In this document: one piece after another, positions 18,844 through 28,435 of the stretch
How the letters are laid out: each line of letters starts with the position of its first letter
Position numbering within the stretch: position 1 is the first letter of the stretch
Origin: Methylobacterium sp. PvR107
GTDB taxonomy: Bacteria > Pseudomonadota > Alphaproteobacteria > Rhizobiales > Beijerinckiaceae
Reading direction: 5' to 3'
DNA length: 64,000 nucleotides
NCBI RefSeq assembly: GCF_017833295.1
Contig: NZ_JAFIBW010000001.1
Span: 310,001-374,000, forward strand
Translations under genes and position numbers: made by a program
Notes under the pieces: model-generated
What the model was told of the DNA's origin: nothing
The model's input: only the letters and a program-made list of their open reading frames with translations
Databases searched by the model: none

Positions 18844-19686
18844 ATGGCCACCATCGCGGTGATCGCCCCCGGCGCCATGGGCAGCGCAGTCGGGGCCCGG
18901 CTCGCCGGGCACGGGGCCCGGGTGCTGACCTCCCTAGACGGGCGCCGGCCTGAGAGCCGCGCCCGGGCCGCGGCCGCCGGCATGGTCCACGCTGCGGATG
19001 CCGACCTCGTCGCCGCCGACCTCCTGCTCTCGATCGTCCCCCCCGCCGACGCAGAGGCGCTGGCCCGTCGGCTCGCCCCCGCCCTGGCGGCGGCCCCGCG
19101 CAAGCCGGTCTATATCGACGCCAATGCCGTCAGCCCGGAAACGGTCGGGCGCATCGCCGGGATCGTCGCGCCCACCGGCGCACCGTTCCTCGACGGCGCG
19201 ATCCTCGGCCTGCCGCCGAAGCCCGGCAGCCGGGGGCCGCGCGTCTACGTCTCGGGTCCGGACACGGGCCCGGCCCTGGTCCTGCGCGACCTCGGCCTCG
19301 ACCTGCGCGTCTGCCCCGGTGACGTCGGGGCCGCCTCCAGCCTGAAGATGAGCTATGCCGGCCTCAACAAGGGCCTGACGGCGCTGGCCGCGCTCATGAT
19401 CCTCGCCGCCGAGCGCGCCGGCGCCGGGGAGGCACTGCGCGCCGAACTCGCCGAGAACGAGCCGGCGCTTCTCGCCCGCTTCGCCAAGGGCCTGCCCGAC
19501 ATGGCGCCGAAGGCCTCTCGCTGGGCGCCCGAGATGGAGGAGATCGCCGGGTTCCTCGGGCTCGACGCGGCCGGGCGGCAGGTCTTCGCCGGCTATGCCG
19601 ACCTCTACCGGCGCCTCGCCGCGGAGGCCGGCGCGGCCGAGATCGCCGCGCTGATACGCTTCGCCGCGGCCGCGGCGGAGCGCTGA
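18844..19686 (+). CDS. NAD(P)-binding 6-phosphogluconate-dehydrogenase-like protein (DUF1932)
   Basis: 280 residues. An N-terminal Rossmann fold carries IAVIAPGAMGSAVGARL (about 4-20), then DLLLSIVPPADAEALARRL and YIDANAVSPETVGRIAGI as in beta-hydroxyacid dehydrogenases. The C-terminal half (KMSYAGLNKGLTALAALMILAAERAG) corresponds to DUF1932 and supplies the family's conserved Lys position. It likely oxidises or reduces a small hydroxyacid; the substrate is unknown. A good Shine-Dalgarno (GGGAG) precedes the ATG. Confidence 0.88.
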   Translation: MATIAVIAPGAMGSAVGARLAGHGARVLTSLDGRRPESRARAAAAGMVHAADADLVAADLLLSIVPPADAEALARRLAPALAAAPRKPVYIDANAVSPETVGRIAGIVAPTGAPFLDGAILGLPPKPGSRGPRVYVSGPDTGPALVLRDLGLDLRVCPGDVGAASSLKMSYAGLNKGLTALAALMILAAERAGAGEALRAELAENEPALLARFAKGLPDMAPKASRWAPEMEEIAGFLGLDAAGRQVFAGYADLYRRLAAEAGAAEIAALIRFAAAAAER

Positions 19687-20128
19687 CCGCCGCAGGACCC
19701 GCCGAAACGGTTCCGCCTCTGTTGCCGGCTCGGCTGTCACCCTCTACACGGGCTGTCCCCAGCGGCCGATGCGCCTGAAGGTTTCGCGAGCCCGCTCGGG
19801 CCTGCATGGCGGCGGGGTCGGCAGTGACGGGGTGGTCCGGACCAGTTCTCTGGGCCGTTCCTGTGAGGCTCAGTGGGCCGAGTCGCTGCAGGAGTGTCGG
19901 GAGCGCGGGGAACAGGAACCGCGGATTCGGCGCAGGGCCCACACAGATCCCGCTTCCCGACAAGCAGGCGGATCGGTCCGTCGCGGCGCTTCGGCGATCC
20001 GGATCTGCCCCGTTCCGGGACAGGCCGCACCGCGCGGCGGTTGCGGCTTCGTTCACGCTCCCGCGCGATGATGCGTCAGGGCCGGGGATCCGGTTCCGCG
20101 TAACTGCGTTCTCTCGGGCCTGACGACC
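19687..20128. other. Intergenic region, nothing recognised
   Basis: 442 bases with no ORF showing domain signatures, a good ribosome-binding site or normal codon use. Open frames on both strands here are Arg/Pro-rich artefacts of high GC. The distal part should contain the promoter of the small Ala/Pro-rich protein. Confidence 0.5.
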
Positions 20129-20497
20129 ATGCGAGCCCTGCTTACCGGCGGCATCAAGGCGATCCTCGGCATCGCCGCGCTCTCCACCGCCGCCCATTGG
20201 ACCCTGCGCGTGCAGCGCGAGTCCCCGGCGCCGATCCCGGTTGCCGCCAGCCTTCCCGAACCCGTCACGACCGGCTCGATCGAGCCGCGCCGTGTCGAGC
20301 GTACGGCCGCGGTCGCGCCGCTCCCCGTGGCGGCTCCGGTGGCGCCTGCCCGCACCGCATCGGGGCTCGATCAGTCGCACTTGGCTGCGCTGATCGCCGG
20401 CGCGGCGCCGCCGAAGCCGAAGCTCGCCAAGACGGCGACGAAAACCGCGTCTGCGGAGAAGACCGCCTCTGCGGAACGACCCACCGCCAAGCGTTGA
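20129..20497 (+). CDS. Small Ala/Pro-rich hypothetical protein with N-terminal anchor
   Basis: 122 residues, family not recognised. The N-terminus MRALLTGGIKAILGIAALSTAAHW looks like a signal anchor. A Pro/Ala-rich middle follows, with PVTTGSIEPRR, a phrase common in secreted Methylobacterium and Rhizobiales proteins, and a Lys/Ala/Thr-rich tail containing an internal duplication (KTASAEKTASAE). It is probably exported with an extended, disordered tail. It stands 112 bases before the transporter gene on the same strand. Confidence 0.6.
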   Translation: MRALLTGGIKAILGIAALSTAAHWTLRVQRESPAPIPVAASLPEPVTTGSIEPRRVERTAAVAPLPVAAPVAPARTASGLDQSHLAALIAGAAPPKPKLAKTATKTASAEKTASAERPTAKR

Positions 20498-20609
20498 GCT
20501 CGCCTTGGCCGGGTGACCGTGCCGGCTGCATGGTTCCCCTGCGCGGCGGCCGATACCACGGCGGCACGGGACGTGGCAGGAGTTCGGCCTCTACCGAGAT
20601 TGGTCAGGC

Positions 20610-21563
20610 ATGAGCACGCAGGTCGCGACCTCCGTCCCCGATGACAGCGGCCCCGCGCGTGCCGCTCCGGAAACGGACCTCGCCGGCCGCCGGCGGATCG
20701 TCGGCATCGCCCTGATGTGCGGGGCCGTCGCCTTCTTCGCGAGCCTCGATGCCTGCGGCAAGACCCTGGCGCGGGCCGGCGTCGACCCGCTGGTCACCAC
20801 CTTCATGCGCTACGCGGCGAGCGTCGCCATGATCTCGCTGTTCATCAACCCGGTGCGCACCCCGGGCGTCGTCAAAAGCCGGCGCCTGCCGCTGCAGATC
20901 GTCCGCTCCCTGCTGCTCTTCGCCTCAACGGCGCTGAACTTCCTGGCCCTGCGCTACCTGCAGCTCGCCGAGACGATCTCGATCCAGTTCGCCGCGCCGC
21001 TGACCGTGGCGCTGCTCGCCGGGCCGCTGCTCGGCGAATGGTCGTCGCGGGCGCGGCTGGCGGCGATCGGCGTCGGCTTCCTCGGCGTGCTGGTGATCGT
21101 GCGGCCGGGCGTCGGCGGCATGCATCCGGCCGCTTTGCTCTGCGTCGCCAACGTCGTGGTCTACGCCTTCTACGCGATCATCACGCGTAAGCTCGCGGCC
21201 TACGACTCGACCGCCACGACCATGTTCTACACGGGGCTCGCGGGGCTCGCGCTGATGGCCCCACTCCTGCCGTGGATCTGGACGAGCCCGGCGAGCCTGA
21301 GCCACTGGGCGCTGCTGTTCGGGGTCGCGCTGTTCGGGACGCTGGGCCACTGGCTGCTGGTGATGGCCCATGCCCGCGCCCCGGCCAACGTGCTGGCGCC
21401 GTTCATCTACACGCAGCTGCTCTGGTCGGTGACGCTGGGCTTCCTGCTGTTCGGCGACGTGCCGAGCCGCTGGACGGTCGCGGGCGCCATGATCGTGGTC
21501 GGCTCAGGGCTGTATCTCCTGGCGCAGGAGACGATCCGCCGGGAGACGCGGCCGGCCGCCTGA
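20610..21563 (+). CDS. DMT-superfamily transporter (EamA family)
   Basis: 317 residues with about ten membrane helices in two EamA repeats, each ending in the typical glycine-rich helix (IGVGFLGVLVIVRPG near residues 150-165, and VAGAMIVVGSGLYLLAQE near 290-307). The cytosolic N-terminus is about 28 residues long. Members export amino acids or other metabolites, or carry varied drug-like compounds; no substrate can be inferred. It converges on a small secreted-protein gene 19 bases beyond its stop. Confidence 0.9.
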   Translation: MSTQVATSVPDDSGPARAAPETDLAGRRRIVGIALMCGAVAFFASLDACGKTLARAGVDPLVTTFMRYAASVAMISLFINPVRTPGVVKSRRLPLQIVRSLLLFASTALNFLALRYLQLAETISIQFAAPLTVALLAGPLLGEWSSRARLAAIGVGFLGVLVIVRPGVGGMHPAALLCVANVVVYAFYAIITRKLAAYDSTATTMFYTGLAGLALMAPLLPWIWTSPASLSHWALLFGVALFGTLGHWLLVMAHARAPANVLAPFIYTQLLWSVTLGFLLFGDVPSRWTVAGAMIVVGSGLYLLAQETIRRETRPAA

Positions 21564-21582
21564 GGCGACCGGCCCGACAGGG

Positions 21583-21852
21583 TCAGCGGCCCAGGCGCTC
21601 CTGGCGATCCATCCGCTCCTCACGGCGCTCTTCGCGGGCACGGCGGGCCGGATCCGGATCGGTACCGAGCACGCCGCCGACCGTGCCGGTGGCCGCGCCC
21701 ACCGCGCCGCCGACGACACCGCCCACCGGGCCGGCCGCGGCCGAACCGTCCTCGACGCCGCGCTGGGCACCCCGGGCCGTGCCCTGGGCCTGCGCGGCCC
21801 CCGCGAAAGCGATGGGCGCGAGGGCGAGGGTGGCGATCAGAAGCTTCTTCAT
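21583..21852 (-). CDS. Small secreted glycine-rich protein
   Basis: 89 residues. A clear signal peptide (MKKLLIATLALAPIAFAGAAQAQG, cleavage near residue 23) is followed by a Gly/Ala/Val-rich stretch (AAGPVGGVVGGAVGAATGTVGGVLGTD, about 39-65) like glycine-zipper segments, then a highly charged tail (ARREERREERMDRQERLGR type). The strong ribosome-binding site GGGAG supports the ATG. Similar small proteins occur in numbers in Methylobacterium and their role is unknown. Confidence 0.75.
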   Translation of the reverse strand: MKKLLIATLALAPIAFAGAAQAQGTARGAQRGVEDGSAAAGPVGGVVGGAVGAATGTVGGVLGTDPDPARRAREERREERMDRQERLGR

Positions 21853-22186
21853 AGGGCTACTCCCGGATGTTGGGCTGGGTCGGCTCCGCGCCGCCGTGGC
21901 GGTGCGGAGGGTGTGTCGGTCAACGGTTCAGACGCCGATTGGTCCCATCCGCAGTCACGGGCGCGTGATCCCGGCTGCCGCTGGCCTCGGGCCGGGGCGG
22001 CTGGTAGAGAACGCGTCATGCACGCTTCGCGCGCCCTGCGCGGCTTCGGCCGCCCGATTCGAATTACCGGCCCGGCCTCCGCCTGAGGGCCCGCTTCGGC
22101 GTGGCCGCGCGGAGGTCCGGGATCTTCCTGCCGCCTGACCCGATTCCGCCGGCCTGCCGCCGGCCCGACCGCCGATGCGAGATCCG
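21853..22186. other. Intergenic region upstream of ileS
   Basis: About 330 bases between the divergent small secreted protein and ileS. No T-box-like structure, tRNA or ORF with support is visible. Confidence 0.5.
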
Positions 22187-25153
22187 ATGACCGCCCCCGA
22201 GACCGCGCCCGCCCGCGACCATTCCAAGACCCTGTTCCTGCCGCAGACCGAGTTCCCGATGCGCGCCGGCCTGCCGGTGCGGGAGCCGCTGCTCATCGCG
22301 CGCTGGAAGCAGATCGACCTCTACGGGACGCTGCGCGCCCGCGGCCGGAACCGGCCGAAATTCGTGCTCCACGACGGCCCGCCCTACGCCAACGGCAACA
22401 TCCATATCGGCACGGCGCTCAACAAGATCCTGAAGGACGTGGTGGTCCGCTCGCAGACCGCCCTCGGCTTCGACGCCAACTACGTCCCGGGCTGGGACTG
22501 CCACGGCCTGCCGATCGAATGGAAGATCGAGGAGCAGTACCGCGCCAAGGGCCGCAACAAGGACGACGTGCCGGTGATCGAGTTCCGGCAGGAATGCCGG
22601 ACCTTCGCGGCCCAGTGGCTCGACGTGCAGCGCGAGGAGTTCAAGCGCCTCGGCGTCACCGGCGACTGGGACCATCCCTACGCCACCATGGCGTTCCCGG
22701 CCGAGGCCGTGATCGCCGACGAGCTGATGAAGTTCTCGATGAGCGGCCAGCTCTATCGCGGCTCCAAGCCGGTGATGTGGTCGGTGGTCGAGAAGACCGC
22801 ACTCGCGGAAGCCGAGGTCGAGTACGAGGAGCACGTCAGCGACACGATCTTCTGTGCGTTTCCGATCCGGTCCGGCGCCGATGGCGACCTCGCCGAAGCC
22901 CGGGTGGTGATCTGGACGACGACCCCCTGGACCATCCCGGGTAACCGCGCGGTCGCCTACTCCAAGAAGATCGCTTACGGCCTGTACCGGGTCACCGAGG
23001 CGCCGGCCGACAATTGGGCGGTGCCCGGCCAGACCTACCTGCTCGCCGACAGTCTGGCCGCGACCGTGTTCAAGGCCGCCCGGGTCGCGGCGTTCGAGCG
23101 CGTCGGCGACGTGTGCCCGGAGGCGCTCGCCGGCCTCACCCTGGCACATCCCCTGGCCGATCGCGGCTACGGCTTCGCCGTGCCGATGCTCGACGGCGAC
23201 CACGTCACCGACGAGTCCGGCACCGGCTTCGTCCACACGGCGCCGAGCCACGGCCGCGAGGATTTCGAGCTCTGGATGGCGAGCGGCCGGCTGCTGCGTG
23301 AGCGCGGCATCGACCCGACCATCCCCTACACGGTCGACGCCGACAGCGTGCTTACGGAGGCCGCTCCGGGCTTCACCGGCACCCGCGTGCTCACCGCCAA
23401 GGGCGAGAAGGGCGACGCCAACAAGGCGGTCATCGCGGCGCTGACCGAGGCCGGGGCGCTCGTCGCCCGCGGGGTGCTGCGCCACCAGTACCCGCATTCC
23501 TGGCGCTCGAAGAAGCCGGTGATCTTCCGCAATACCCCGCAATGGTTCATCGCCATGGACCGGCCGGTGGAATCACTCGGCAACCGCTCCCTGCGCGAAG
23601 TCGCCCTCCAGGGCATCGACGACACCCAATGGGTGCCCACGCAGGGCAAGAACCGCATCACCGGCATGGTCGGCAACCGGCCGGACTGGGTGGTCTCGCG
23701 CCAGCGCGCCTGGGGCGTGCCGATCACCGTGTTCGTCCACCGGGAGACGGCCGAGATCCTGAAGGATGAGCGGGTCAACGCCCGCATCCGCGACGCCTTC
23801 GCCAAAGAGGGCGCCGACGCGTGGTTCCGCGACGATGCCGCCGAGCGCTTCCTGGCGCCCGACCACGACCCGGCCGCCTACGAGAAGGTCACCGACGTCC
23901 TCGACGTCTGGTTCGATTCGGGCTCGACCCACGCCTTCGTGCTGGACGATCCGGAGGCTTTTCCCGGGCTCGCCGAGGTCAAGCGGGTTCGCGACGGCGG
24001 CCAGGACCGGGTGATGTATCTTGAGGGCTCGGACCAGCATCGCGGCTGGTTCCAATCCTCGCTGCTCGAATCGTCCGGCACCCGCGGCCGGGCCCCCTAC
24101 GACATCGTCCTGACCCACGGCTTCGTGCTCGACGGCAAGGGCCTGAAGATGTCGAAGTCGAAGGGCAACGTCGTCGCGCCGCAGAGCATCATCAAGGATT
24201 CGGGCGCCGACATCCTGCGCCTCTGGGTCGCGGCCTCCGACTACACCGACGACCTGCGGATCGGCCCGGAGATCATCAAGACCTTCGCGGAGACCTACCG
24301 CAAGCTGCGCAATTCCCTGCGCTGGATGCTCGGCTCCCTGGCGCATCGCGTGCCGGGCGACGACGTGGCGTACGAAGACATGCCGGAGCTGGAGCGGCTG
24401 ATCCTGCACCGGCTGGCCGAGCTCGACGGCGAGATCCGCGAGGCCTACGCGACCTTCGACACCAAGCGGGTGGTGGCGCTGCTCAACGGCTTCATGACCG
24501 GCGACCTGTCGTCGTTCTACTTCGACGTGCGCAAGGACGCGCTGTACTGCGATCCGATCTCCTCGGTTCGCCGCCGGGCGGCCCTGCAGGTGATCGACGA
24601 GGCCTTCCGGCGGGTGACGGTCTGGCTCGCCCCGGTGCTCGCCTTCACGGCCGAGGAGGCGTGGCTCGACCGCTACCCGTCCGCGGACGGTTCGGTGCAT
24701 CTCCAGACCCTGCCGGAGACTCCGGCGGGCTGGCTCGACGACGTTCTCGCGGAGCGCTGGCAGAAAATCCGGCGGGTCCGGCGGGTGGTCACCGGTGCCC
24801 TGGAGATCGAGCGCGCGGCCAAGCGCATCGGGGCGAGCCTGGAGGCGGCGCCGACGGTCTATGTCGCGGATCCGGAGCTGCTCGCGGCGCTCGAAGGCTG
24901 CGACTTCGCCGATACCTGCATCACCTCCGCCATCACCGTGGTTGCGGGCGAGGGGCCGGCGGAGGCCTTCCGGCTCGACGAGGTGCGCGGCGTCGCCGTG
25001 GTGCCGAGCCCGGCCGAGGGCCGCAAATGCGCGCGCTCCTGGCGGGTCAGCCCGAGCGTGGGCAGCGATCCGGACTACCCGGACGTGACGCCCCGCGACG
25101 CCCAGGCCCTGCGCGAGTGGGACGCGGCGCACCCGGAGGCGAGCGCGGCGTGA
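22187..25153 (+). CDS. ileS: Isoleucyl-tRNA synthetase
   Basis: 988 residues from the second ATG (22187); the first ATG at 22175 adds four residues and has no ribosome-binding site. It charges tRNA-Ile in the cytosol. The class I HIGH motif is in [18 protein letters not shown] and the KMSKS motif in [10 protein letters not shown]; the CP1 editing domain has [15 protein letters not shown] and [15 protein letters not shown]. The C-terminal region is of the bacterial type without a long zinc tail. It is followed by lspA, a common arrangement in Proteobacteria. Confidence 0.97.
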   Translation: MTAPETAPARDHSKTLFLPQTEFPMRAGLPVREPLLIARWKQIDLYGTLRARGRNRPKFVLHDGPPYANGNIHIGTALNKILKDVVVRSQTALGFDANYVPGWDCHGLPIEWKIEEQYRAKGRNKDDVPVIEFRQECRTFAAQWLDVQREEFKRLGVTGDWDHPYATMAFPAEAVIADELMKFSMSGQLYRGSKPVMWSVVEKTALAEAEVEYEEHVSDTIFCAFPIRSGADGDLAEARVVIWTTTPWTIPGNRAVAYSKKIAYGLYRVTEAPADNWAVPGQTYLLADSLAATVFKAARVAAFERVGDVCPEALAGLTLAHPLADRGYGFAVPMLDGDHVTDESGTGFVHTAPSHGREDFELWMASGRLLRERGIDPTIPYTVDADSVLTEAAPGFTGTRVLTAKGEKGDANKAVIAALTEAGALVARGVLRHQYPHSWRSKKPVIFRNTPQWFIAMDRPVESLGNRSLREVALQGIDDTQWVPTQGKNRITGMVGNRPDWVVSRQRAWGVPITVFVHRETAEILKDERVNARIRDAFAKEGADAWFRDDAAERFLAPDHDPAAYEKVTDVLDVWFDSGSTHAFVLDDPEAFPGLAEVKRVRDGGQDRVMYLEGSDQHRGWFQSSLLESSGTRGRAPYDIVLTHGFVLDGKGLKMSKSKGNVVAPQSIIKDSGADILRLWVAASDYTDDLRIGPEIIKTFAETYRKLRNSLRWMLGSLAHRVPGDDVAYEDMPELERLILHRLAELDGEIREAYATFDTKRVVALLNGFMTGDLSSFYFDVRKDALYCDPISSVRRRAALQVIDEAFRRVTVWLAPVLAFTAEEAWLDRYPSADGSVHLQTLPETPAGWLDDVLAERWQKIRRVRRVVTGALEIERAAKRIGASLEAAPTVYVADPELLAALEGCDFADTCITSAITVVAGEGPAEAFRLDEVRGVAVVPSPAEGRKCARSWRVSPSVGSDPDYPDVTPRDAQALREWDAAHPEASAA

Positions 25154-25220
25154 TCAGACCCGCGGCATTGCCCCCTTTCCCCTGCGGGCTTTTGCTTCTC
25201 TCACGATGGACATGGCACGC

Positions 25221-25397
25221 ACCCTCCCTCTCCCCTCTGCCGGGGAGGGTGGCCCTTGCGTCAGCGAGGGCCGGGAGAGGGGAGCGCGGTTTCCGGAAGG
25301 GGCGCGGCCTTCACGCGGGGCGGAGCCTGGTTCTGCCCCGTCGTCCCCCCCTCCCCCCCTGCTTCGCAGGCTACCCGCCCCCGCAGAGGGGGGAGGG
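25221..25397. repeat. Palindromic repeat, family B (copy 1)
   Basis: The 268-base gap between ileS and lspA is filled by GC-rich inverted repeats: ACCCTCCC/GGGAGGGT at 25221-25228 and 25243-25250, and CCCCCGCAGAGGGGGGAGGG at 25378-25397. That 20-mer recurs exactly at 63845-63864 and in reverse at 63693-63712. The element lies inside a likely ileS-lspA transcript. Confidence 0.8.
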
Positions 25398-25421
25398 AGA
25401 CGCGCGCGGGGTCCATTGCCC

Positions 25422-25937
25422 ATGACCCCCTTCCGCGCCGGCCTTACGGCCCTCCTCCTCACCCTCCTCCTCGACCAGGCCTCCAAGCTCGGCCTCTATT
25501 TCGGCACCGACCTCGTCCTCACCCAGCCCTGGCGGCTGGCGCCGTTCGTCGACTTCGTGGTGGTCTGGAACCGGGGTGTCTCCTACGGCCTGTTCCAGCA
25601 GGAGAGCGGGCTGGGCCGCTGGCTCCTCGTGGCCCTGTCGCTGGCCGCCGCAATCGGCCTCGGCATCTGGATGCGCCGGGCCTCCTCACGGCTCCTCGCC
25701 GTCGCCCTCGGGCTCATCATCGGAGGCGCGCTCGGCAACGCCATCGACCGCGCCACCTACGGGGCGGTGCTCGATTTCGTCCACCTGCATGCCGGCGGCT
25801 GGTCCTGGTACGTGTTCAACGTCGCCGACGCGGCGATCGTGGCGGGCGTGATCGGCCTGATTCTCGACAGCCTGTCTCCCGACAGCCGCAAGGAACGGGG
25901 GCCTCAGCCGCAGGGCGACCCGGCGCCGCGCCTGTGA
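25422..25937 (+). CDS. lspA: Lipoprotein signal peptidase II
   Basis: 171 residues from the ATG at 25422; the frame is open further upstream but that part is only repeat DNA. This aspartic protease of the inner membrane cleaves prolipoprotein signal peptides after lipidation. Four membrane helices are present. The two catalytic aspartates lie in the conserved GNAIDR (Asp109) and FNVADA (Asp136); NRGVSYGLF is the other family signature. The typical length is 160-175. It follows ileS on the same strand, with a palindromic repeat between. Confidence 0.94.
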   Translation: MTPFRAGLTALLLTLLLDQASKLGLYFGTDLVLTQPWRLAPFVDFVVVWNRGVSYGLFQQESGLGRWLLVALSLAAAIGLGIWMRRASSRLLAVALGLIIGGALGNAIDRATYGAVLDFVHLHAGGWSWYVFNVADAAIVAGVIGLILDSLSPDSRKERGPQPQGDPAPRL

Positions 25938-26097
25938 TCCGCGCAACACACAGGTCCCGCAGCATCCCCGCCCTGGCGCGACGTGGCCAAGGCGCCATAC
26001 GATCGCCGGAAACCGGCCTCAGGCCGGAACCATCGGATCAGGCCGCGCCGCGGCGATCCCTGAACCGGATATTCCGATCCGGACTCCGTGAGGCAGC

Positions 26098-26760
26098 ATG
26101 ACCGGGCATCGCAGGCTTCGTCTCCTCCTTCCCGCCGTGGTCGTCCTGGCTCCGCTCGCCGTAAGCGGCGCGCACGCGCAGGAGCGCGGCGAGTTCATGC
26201 GCGACGCGCTGTCGGGCATCGGTCTCCTGGAGAAGCGCCAGGATCCGATCGACTATCACGAGCGCCCGCCGCTGGTGATGCCGCCCAAGCTCGACGGCAA
26301 GGCCCTGCCTCAGCCGCGCGCCCGCTCCACCAGCACCGCGTGGCCGAAGGATCCCGAGATCGTCGAGCGCGAGCGGGCCGCCGCAGAGCGCCGCCGTCCC
26401 GTGGGCAACCAGGTCCGGGGCCGCTACGACGACAACAACGCCACGCTCTCGGTGGACGAGATCCGGGGCGGCCGCCGTGCCGGCGCGAGCGTGACCACCG
26501 AGGCCGAGCGCAAGCCCGGCGAAAACAACCGCGACGACAGCCTGCTCAGCCCCTTCGACCTGCTCAAGGGAAAGAGTGCCAACGCCGAGCCCTCGGACGT
26601 CGAGCCGAACCGCGATATCCTCACCGATCCGCCGACCGGGTATCGGCAATCGCCCAAGAAGCTGGCGCGCCCGCCGTCGAACGACCCGATCAACAACGCC
26701 AGCCGCGAGAAGGAGGAGTCCGATCCCGGAGCCTACCTCCGTCAGCGGGCGCAGCAGTAG
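26098..26760 (+). CDS. Secreted hypothetical protein
   Basis: 220 residues, family not recognised. A signal peptide is clear (LLLPAVVVLAPLAVSGAHAQ, cleavage near residue 28). The mature part is hydrophilic, rich in Pro, Arg, Asp and Asn, and probably largely disordered; DALSGIGLLEKRQDPIDYHERPPLVMPP is the most ordered-looking block. A position between lspA and the M16 peptidase genes, on the same strand, suggests a conserved envelope-associated neighbour. Confidence 0.78.
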   Translation: MTGHRRLRLLLPAVVVLAPLAVSGAHAQERGEFMRDALSGIGLLEKRQDPIDYHERPPLVMPPKLDGKALPQPRARSTSTAWPKDPEIVERERAAAERRRPVGNQVRGRYDDNNATLSVDEIRGGRRAGASVTTEAERKPGENNRDDSLLSPFDLLKGKSANAEPSDVEPNRDILTDPPTGYRQSPKKLARPPSNDPINNASREKEESDPGAYLRQRAQQ

Positions 26761-26918
26761 CGGAGTCGCTGTGTCGCCGTTGCAACGGCGACTCGGCGTG
26801 GCAACATGTGACGTTCGACCCGGCACGGCGCTTGCCGACCGGAGATCAGGACGGTCCCGATTCGCGCGCGCGTCCCGACGTGAGACGCCGAGTCCGGGGC
26901 CGGCAGAAGGAAAGCGGA

Positions 26919-28328
26919 ATGCACCTGTTCAGGACGGCGACGCCCCCCCTCTTCCCGCTGCGTCCGGGCTCGGCCTTCGGCGCCAGCGCCGGCCGGGGCG
27001 AGGCCGCGCCGTTCGGGCGGTCCGAGGCGGGTGGCCCGGAAGTAACGGCCTTCACCCTCGACAACGGCCTCGACGTCGTTGTCGTCCCCGATCACCGGGC
27101 CCCCGTCGCCACCCACATGATCTGGTACCGCAACGGCTCGGCCGATGATCCGCTCGGCCAGTCGGGCATCGCCCACTTCCTCGAGCACCTGATGTTCAAG
27201 GGGACCGAGAATCACCCGGTGGGCGCCTTCTCGAAGGCGGTGTCGGGCCTCGGCGGCCAGGAGAACGCCTTCACCAGCTACGACTACACGGCCTATTTCC
27301 AGCGGGTCGCCCGGGATCACCTCGGCACCATGATGGAATTCGAGGCTGATCGCATGAGCGGTCTCGTCCTCGACGACGCCGTCGTGGCGCCGGAGCGCGA
27401 CGTCGTGCTGGAGGAACGCCGCATGCGGGTCGAGACCGACCCGTCAGCCCAGCTCTCGGAGGCGATGGCCGCCTCCCTGTTCGTGCACCATCCCTACGGG
27501 ATCCCGATCATCGGCTGGATGCACGAGATCGAGGGCCTGAACCGCGAGCACGCGCTGGCCTATTACAAGCGCTTCTACACGCCGGAGAACGCCATCCTAG
27601 TGGTGGCCGGCGACGTCACGCCCGACGAGGTCCGGCGGCTTGCCGAGAACACCTATGGCCGCGTCGCGCCCCAGGGCGCCCGGCCCGAGCGCCTGCGGGC
27701 GCGGGAGCCGGAGCCGAAGGCCCTCCGCCGCGTCGCCGTCGCCGACCCGAAGGTCGAGCAGCCGACCCTGCAGCGGCTCTACCTGACCCCCTCCTGCATC
27801 ACCGCCCGCGATGGCGGCTGCCACGACCTCGAACTGCTCGCCGAGATCCTGGGCGGCGGCTCCACCTCCTACCTCTACCGGAAGCTGGTCATGGAGACCG
27901 GCCTCGCGGTGAATGCCGGCGCCTGGTACATGGGCTCGGCGATCGATGACACGCGCTTCTCCGTCTACGCGGTGCCCGCCGAGGGCGTGCCGCTGGAGAA
28001 GCTGGAGGAGGCCGTCGACAAGGTGCTGCGCCGCGCGCCTTCGGAGGCCCTGGATGCCGAGGCGATCGAGCGCGCCAAGACCCGCTTGGTCGCCGAGACC
28101 GTCTACTCGTCCGACAGCCAGTCGTCGCTCGCCCGCATCTACGGCTCGGCGCTGGCGATCGGCGAGACGATCGAAGAGGTCCGCCGCTGGCCGTTCGACA
28201 TCGAGGCGGTGACGCAGGACCGCCTCAAGAGCGCCGCCGAGCACTGGCTGACGCCGGCCCGCTCGGTCACCGGCTACCTGACGAAGGCCCAGGATTCCGA
28301 CGCCCCGGTCGCGATGGCCGCCGAGTAG
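26919..28328 (+). CDS. M16-family zinc metallopeptidase, catalytic member
   Basis: 469 residues from the ATG at 26919, which has the ribosome-binding site GAAGGAAA; the open frame upstream is not conserved. The inverted zinc motif HxxEH is intact as HFLEH (86-90) in GIAHFLEHLMFKGT, with the distal Glu in VVAPERDVVLEERR. The C-terminal half forms the second M16 domain (LAEILGGGSTSYLYRKLVMETGLA). Such proteins degrade or process peptides as heterodimers with an inactive partner, which is the next gene. There is no clear signal peptide. Confidence 0.92.
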   Translation: MHLFRTATPPLFPLRPGSAFGASAGRGEAAPFGRSEAGGPEVTAFTLDNGLDVVVVPDHRAPVATHMIWYRNGSADDPLGQSGIAHFLEHLMFKGTENHPVGAFSKAVSGLGGQENAFTSYDYTAYFQRVARDHLGTMMEFEADRMSGLVLDDAVVAPERDVVLEERRMRVETDPSAQLSEAMAASLFVHHPYGIPIIGWMHEIEGLNREHALAYYKRFYTPENAILVVAGDVTPDEVRRLAENTYGRVAPQGARPERLRAREPEPKALRRVAVADPKVEQPTLQRLYLTPSCITARDGGCHDLELLAEILGGGSTSYLYRKLVMETGLAVNAGAWYMGSAIDDTRFSVYAVPAEGVPLEKLEEAVDKVLRRAPSEALDAEAIERAKTRLVAETVYSSDSQSSLARIYGSALAIGETIEEVRRWPFDIEAVTQDRLKSAAEHWLTPARSVTGYLTKAQDSDAPVAMAAE

Positions 28329-28344
28329 CCCCGGTCGCGTCCCG

Positions 28345-28365
28345 GCGGGCCCGTTCCGGGCCCGC
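28345..28365 (+). terminator. GC-rich hairpin between the M16 genes
   Basis: GCGGGCCC-GTTCC-GGGCCCGC is a perfect 8-bp stem with a 5-nt loop, 16 bases after the stop of the first M16 gene. No T-run follows, so it may attenuate transcription or stabilise the upstream message rather than terminate fully. Confidence 0.5.
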
Positions 28366-28435
28366 GTTCGGGACATGCCGAACGGGAGCCTTGGCCTGCT
28401 CCACCGTCGCCCGAGAAAGTAGACACGAGGTTTCC

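Noticed and set aside
19394..20380. 328-codon minus-strand frame over the 19.7-20.1 kb gap
   Set aside because: It overlaps two plus-strand genes, has no start signal and reads as Arg/Pro-rich low-complexity sequence.
22064..25132. Long minus-strand frames opposite ileS
   Set aside because: Shadows of the isoleucyl-tRNA synthetase; no recognisable protein motifs.
25206..25421. N-terminal extension of lspA (72 extra codons)
   Set aside because: The DNA is palindromic repeat sequence and LspA homology begins exactly at the ATG at 25422.
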